The position numbers were made by a program, and so were the translations under genes. From Limonium bicolor (lineage: Eukaryota > Streptophyta > Magnoliopsida > Caryophyllales > Plumbaginaceae), in contig CM041778.1 in assembly GCA_023374045.1 (NCBI GenBank), forward strand, positions 292,989,533 to 293,053,532: DNA of 64,000 bases, given 5' to 3'. Below the pieces are notes generated by a model. That model saw only the letters and a list, made by a program, of their open reading frames with translations, searched no databases and was not told the DNA's origin. Every line of letters begins with the position of its first letter. Position 1 is the stretch's first letter. Of the stretch, positions 59,800 through 64,000 are shown piece after piece.

Positions 59800-60485
59800 C
59801 ACCGTCGCTACTCAATAACGCTTATCATTTGCTTCACAAGGTGCGACGGAAAAAATTTATGATCGCCAGAGAGAAGAAGATTAGTTCCAGTATATTACCG
59901 GTTCCAGAATGAAAACACTGCCGTCTTCAATCTGGCGTGCAGCGAGATGCAGCAGTCCAACTTATTTATCTCTGCAGAGGCGCAACACAAGAAGAGAATG
60001 AAGAATGGTGCAGAGTATGTATGTTCCTTGTTCGCCAGGGTTGCAAAATTATCGTTTGCTTCACAAGGTGTGACAGAAAAAAAAACAAAAATTTCCATTG
60101 TTATAATCGTCAAAGAGTAGAAGATAAGATCCAGCAGTTCCACTGATTTATTTCTGCAGAGGCGCAAACACACGAAGAGGATGAAGAATGGCGCAAATAT
60201 ATATGTTCCTTGTTCGCCAGTCAGGGTTGCAAAATTATCGTTTGCTTCACAAGGTCCGACAGAAGCAATCAAAAACTTCAATTGTTAAAATCGCTAGAGA
60301 TAAGAAGATAAGTTCGAGTATATTACAGGCTTCGGAATGAACTTCCGGTCTCCAATCTGGTGTGCAGCGAGAAGCAGCAGCTCCACTGACTTATCTCTGC
60401 AGAGGCGAAAACACAAGAACAGAATGAAGAAAGAAGAATGGCGCAGAGTACGTATGTTCCTCGTTCGCCAGTCAGGTTGCAAAGT
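59800..60485 (-). repeat. Triplicated block in the inferred ValRS 5' UTR
   Basis: Three diverged copies of a unit of roughly 170-220 bp lie at about 60482-60320, 60260-60110 and 60065-59890 (minus strand). They share TTTGCAACC, CTGGCGAAC(A/G)AGGAACATA, GCGCCATTCTTC and GCGCCTCTGCAGA. The first and third copies end in a possible donor, GTAATATACT, at about 60328 and 59898. No convincing initiator ATG leads into a long frame. Confidence 0.7.
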
Positions 60486-60628
60486 TACTGTGAAGTACAG
60501 CAGCGGTGACGTCGGTGGCGATGGGCGGACCAGCAGTGGCGCTGGTTAACTAGAGTGAAGACAGCAGGGTGCGATCAGGGAAGGAGGAAGACTGGAAAAG
60601 AGAGAGGGGGTCAGCGCACGACGTGCGT

Positions 60629-60646
60629 GTTTTATACTTAGGGTTT
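60629..60646 (-). promoter_or_regulatory. VALRS: Candidate ValRS promoter: telo-box and TATA box
   Basis: On the minus strand AAACCCTAA (60646-60638) overlaps AAGTATAAAAC (60639-60629). A CT-rich stretch (CCCCCTCTCTCTTTTCC) follows 20-40 bases downstream, as in many plant 5' leaders. Telo-boxes are common in promoters of translation genes. The link to the ATG at 56442 is inferred. Confidence 0.55.
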
Positions 60647-60654
60647 AATGTTAC

Positions 60655-61230
60655 ATTTAAAAAAATCAATTAAAACGGTTGGATTACTATTTACAATCCA
60701 AATTTATTACAATCTAATTTACCAATTATTGCAGTATACAATTATTTTAAATCATATTTACATTAAAAATTTATTATGATATATTGTTGTAATTTTTTTC
60801 GCTTTCTGTTATCATAAACCATTAAATTATAAAACTGGTTATAAATATTTGAAATTATAAATGACTGGTTACATTCATATAAAAATATCATATAACTAGT
60901 TAAAATGAGACAAAACGTTATAAAAGTCACTAAACGTGTTTTAAGTACTTTACACGTTTAAATGTTACATTTGATAGATCCCGCTTTTGTATTTTAAATT
61001 ATAGATGTTTTGTTACATTAACAAAAAAATGTCATATAACCACAAACGAGTCAAAATGTCATAAAAGATGTTAAACGTGTTTCAAGTACTTAACACATTG
61101 TTTTACGTAACATTCGATAGATCTCGCTTTTGTATTTGAAATTATAGATGTTTTTTTGTTACGTTAACAAAAAAACGCCATATAACCAGTTAAAACAAAT
61201 CAAAATGTTAATTACCATAAAAAACATGCA
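60655..61230. repeat. AT-rich intergenic DNA with a two-copy tandem repeat
   Basis: From about 60880 to 61200 a unit of about 150-180 bp occurs twice. It contains AAACGTGTTT(T/C)AAGTACTT, GATAGATC(C/T)CGCTTTTGTAT and AATTATAGATGTTTT. No gene seen. Confidence 0.7.
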
Positions 61231-61794
61231 AATCTAAGCAGTTGTGTCCTCCTCTCTCATTTTCATATTCGCACTCTCTCTCCTCGCCAAAAGCTCATCG
61301 GGATCCTCTCTTCTGGTCGGCAGAGTTTTCACCGGACGACCACTGGAAAAAATTTCTGGTGAATTTTGGGTCCCACAGGTCACATGTGAGCTTAAAAAAC
61401 TTCAAATTTGATATTGGACCAAAATATAACACTTTAGCATCGTCCATGTAAAGTTTCATCAAATTTTGGACACATTTAAGCATGTTAAAGTAATTACGAA
61501 AATCACAGGGGTATATTGTGAATTACGAAAAAGAAAACAGGGGTATCTCGTGAATTTTCCCTTTTTTTATTGTTTACCAGTGATAGATCTTGTGTTGTGA
61601 GTATGATCTGGTGGTTTTTTTCAAAAAAAAAACAACTTCATTTGGGCTAGGTAGGCACAAAAGAAATTTTATAAAAAAGCTTAAAAACTCCATTATGGAG
61701 CTAAAAAAATCTGTTGTTAGCTGGTGGCGACGGTTAACCCCACAAAATTTGCAGGTGATGGAGAAATATGTGACTACTTCTACCACATAGGCAG
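61231..61794. other. Intergenic, no recognised gene
   Basis: Overlapping short frames on both strands at 61242-61483 and 61574-61870 show no family motif. 61480-61560 has a doubled CAGGGGTAT(A/C)T-TGTGAATT. Nothing else supported. Confidence 0.4.
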
Positions 61795-63550
61795 TGTACC
61801 TATCGGTTTTGCGGGTATAGTGATTAAATGGGGTTGTCGATCTCAGGGACCTCGTATAATTAATTGACAAATATTTGATTAACTGGGAAATTAAGTTAAA
61901 CTAAAGAAAACAGGAAATATCACTTTTTCGGTTTTGATTGATTGATTAAAAGAAACTAAACTACAAGGAAAAATAAAACAACTTAAATAAACACAGAGGG
62001 ATTTAAAGAGTGATGAATGTGATAAATAGAAAAGCGCACCCCGGGTTGTTTGCTTACCTATTCCTTTTATATCTGTTATTAATTCTTCCTTTAATTTTAC
62101 TGCAATAACTCAGAAACTTTAATTAATTCATTAACGACTAAGTATAATGAATCCTAACCAATTGTTAGACCTAGCAGCAGACTAATGCTCTAGACCGGAC
62201 ACAATTAATCGCATAAAGAGCAGTTTCTATTGGAGTCTAATTAACCTATAGGCCGGATCAGGCTTCTAGCTATTAATTAGGTTCAACTTCCTCGTCTAGT
62301 TATTTATCTCAGCTCTCGCATTTTAATAAAATAACTACAAGGGTTGTTTTAACTACCGGCCAAATAATTAAAACACTTGAAGGACAGGAATTGAACTGTT
62401 GCAGTTAACATAATTTATTTGAAGAAATACATAACAGAATTTATGAAATAGGTTCGCTTCCCAACCCGGGAAGCTAAAATAGTTACTCGCTCATCGTTAC
62501 AGAAACACAAGAAACAGAGGAGGAATGCATTAAATAAATTAAAGTAAGGGTAAGAGGTAACTCCAGTTTAGAAGTTCACTCCGGATCCTCGCTTCAACTT
62601 CGTCTTGCGTTGCCCCGATCTGCTAATTTATTTCTGAAGGCGGGTGCGTAAAGTGGAAATAAAATAAAGGAGCGGGATGTATGTGTTACGTGGGGAATTT
62701 AATGGAGTGGATGGATGATGATTTTTGATGAAGTGAATGGAGTGCGATCGTGGAGAAAACGCGTGGGTGAACGGATTAATTCGTGGACTGATAGATGAAT
62801 GGATTGATAAGGGTGTGTGGATTACTGGATGATTTTTAGCAAGCAGAGTGTGAGTTTATATAGGCGGAGGATTTCAGAAGGAGACAACGGAGAAGTGACG
62901 GGACAGTGAACTAGTGAGTAGATGGCGGTGGAGTTGGTGCAGATTCGTGAAGATTGCAGTCAGAGATTTCATTCATCGGCAGAGCAATTGATTGCAGAGA
63001 CAGTCACGCGTGCACAAATTAAGGTGGGGGCGACCGTCTGCAATTAATGAAGGTAGTTCGACTGCGGCGCCGCGAGGAAGAAGAAAACTCTGTTCGGATT
63101 CTGTGTTGTCCGCGCCTTAACAGGCGGTTGCCTCTGTCCCGTCCGCCTGATAAGAGGCGGTCGTCTGTGTGCTGTCCCGTGTTATGAGGCGGACGCTCTT
63201 CTCCCTGTCCGCCAGTTATGAGGCGGACGCCTCTGCTCCGCCTGTTTTGTGGGCGGTTTGTCTCACGTCTATATTATATATGTATATATATACGAGTGTA
63301 GTCTAATATTAATCTGCTCCAGATTTTTCGTTATAAGTCCGTTTTACTCGCCGTTTGTTGCGTTGGAAAGCTTGTGAAGTAAACTACTTGATTCCAACAC
63401 TTTTTCCTACATTTAACACATAAAATATATCAATTCGTATCAAAACATAAATCTAGGAAAATCGTAAGATAAGTGAGAAATATTACTTAAAATACTGCAA
63501 ATTGTAAGGTAATTAAACCCTTAAAAGTCTATATATTTCGCACTTATCAA
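61795..63550 (-). mobile_element. LTR of a minus-strand retrotransposon
   Basis: On the plus strand it runs TGTACCTATCGG to CGCACTTATCA. Read on the minus strand it starts TGATAAGTGCG directly after a purine-rich tract (AAGTGTGAGGAAGTT), as in a 3' LTR. A minus-strand TATA box CCTATATAAACTC lies at about 62852-62864. The left edge is chosen from the TG/CA rule only and no target duplication was confirmed. Confidence 0.65.
63110..63265. repeat. GC-rich GAGGCGG repeats within the LTR
   Basis: Five or so imperfect copies of (A/G)GGCGG(A/T)CGCCTCTG, about 40 bp apart, each partly self-complementary (GAGGCGG with CCGCCTC). Confidence 0.7.
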
Positions 63551-64000
63551 ACTTCCTCACACTTATCTTTTGCTTGTCCTCAAGCAAATAAAGAACAAAC
63601 TTTCTCTAAGGTCACAGTATCAAACTCCGGGGTTCAACAATCGTGGAAGGAAATCAAGCTAAATGGCAATCAAAAGAATAATCCTGCTCTTAGATGTAGG
63701 TTTTTGTAAACAGTGAAACAGAAAATTTTTAATAAGAGCATGGATAAGTCAGATTGTAAAAATTGAACATAGATTAGCTTGGAACCTTCCACCAATTTCT
63801 TTTCTCTAACCTTTGGATGACAAGGGGTGTGAAGTAACACCTTATCCGTGATACCTTTCAACACCACATACTCATGATCAAAATATGAAAAATTGCGACA
63901 ATCATTTAGCATTAAGAGTTTTGCATGTTCATTTTTTTTTTCTTGTTCGCACAATTGTTTCATCCCCCAGACTTTTCTCTTCACCCATGTAGCGGCTTTG
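63551..64000 (-). other. Internal 3' end of the minus-strand retroelement
   Basis: On the minus strand TTTGCTTGAGGACAAGCAAA, followed by GATAAGTGTGAGGAAG, precedes the LTR. I recall this context next to plant LTRs. A frame at 63670-63984 (KRKVWGMKQLCEQEKK start, FDHEYVVLKG in the middle) matches no family I recognise and may be the tail of the element's last ORF. Confidence 0.5.

Noticed and set aside
59098..60485. CRISPR-like spaced repeats
   Set aside because: Repeats are long, few and tandem, with no unique spacers, in a plant nuclear genome.
61795..63550. Complete element with two LTRs
   Set aside because: Only one LTR is visible; the sequence left of 61795 could not be shown to be internal or host.

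Overview
The window is nuclear DNA from a flowering plant, probably a eudicot. It has spliceosomal introns, TATA and telo-box promoter motifs, LTR retrotransposons primed by initiator tRNA-Met, and plant-type hAT, Mutator and Tourist elements. I cannot name the species. Only one host gene is visible, a valyl-tRNA synthetase on the minus strand (coding exons 56442 down to 46077). Nearly everything else is transposable-element DNA.

Positions 1-33889 hold a Russian-doll nest of retroelements. The outermost layer is a decayed minus-strand Ty3/gypsy element, called C here. Its RT, protease and gag lie at 1-1773, its primer-binding site at 31896-31907 and its LTR at 31913-33889. C is split by a TRIM (1774-2226) followed directly by a giant plus-strand LTR element A (2232-31755). 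A has 5.4-kb LTRs, a decayed gag interrupted by three short introns, and no pol. A second giant element B (17837-31180) has 4.2-kb LTRs and no recognisable coding sequence. It sits inside the 3' LTR of A, with a perfect 5-bp target duplication. A non-autonomous hAT (11603-12410) lies in A's internal region. A and B share non-coding internal blocks, a second internal polypurine tract, and two hairpins whose stems differ by compensatory changes. They look like an autonomous-derived and a coding-less (LARD-like) member of one lineage.

Positions 33890-38300 carry the 3' end of a Tat/Ogre-like element (42-bp tandem repeats, polypurine tract, LTR) and a decayed LINE that keeps the end of RT and an RNase H-like tail.

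Positions 38301-44908 are a complete but mutated Mutator-like element. It has long terminal inverted repeats packed with palindromes, a 10-bp flanking repeat, a MURA-type transposase pseudogene and a plant mobile domain (PMD) gene. This is the most interesting cargo in the window.

Positions 45860-60650 hold the ValRS gene. I infer a TATA/telo-box promoter at about 60640 and a 5' UTR exon region with internal triplications. A long 5' intron would then contain a 2.4-kb inverted repeat, followed by about 20 coding exons. One base appears to be missing in coding exon 3. Introns carry a 1.3-kb hAT and a Tourist MITE. The right end (61795-64000) is an LTR and the adjoining internal end of another minus-strand retroelement.
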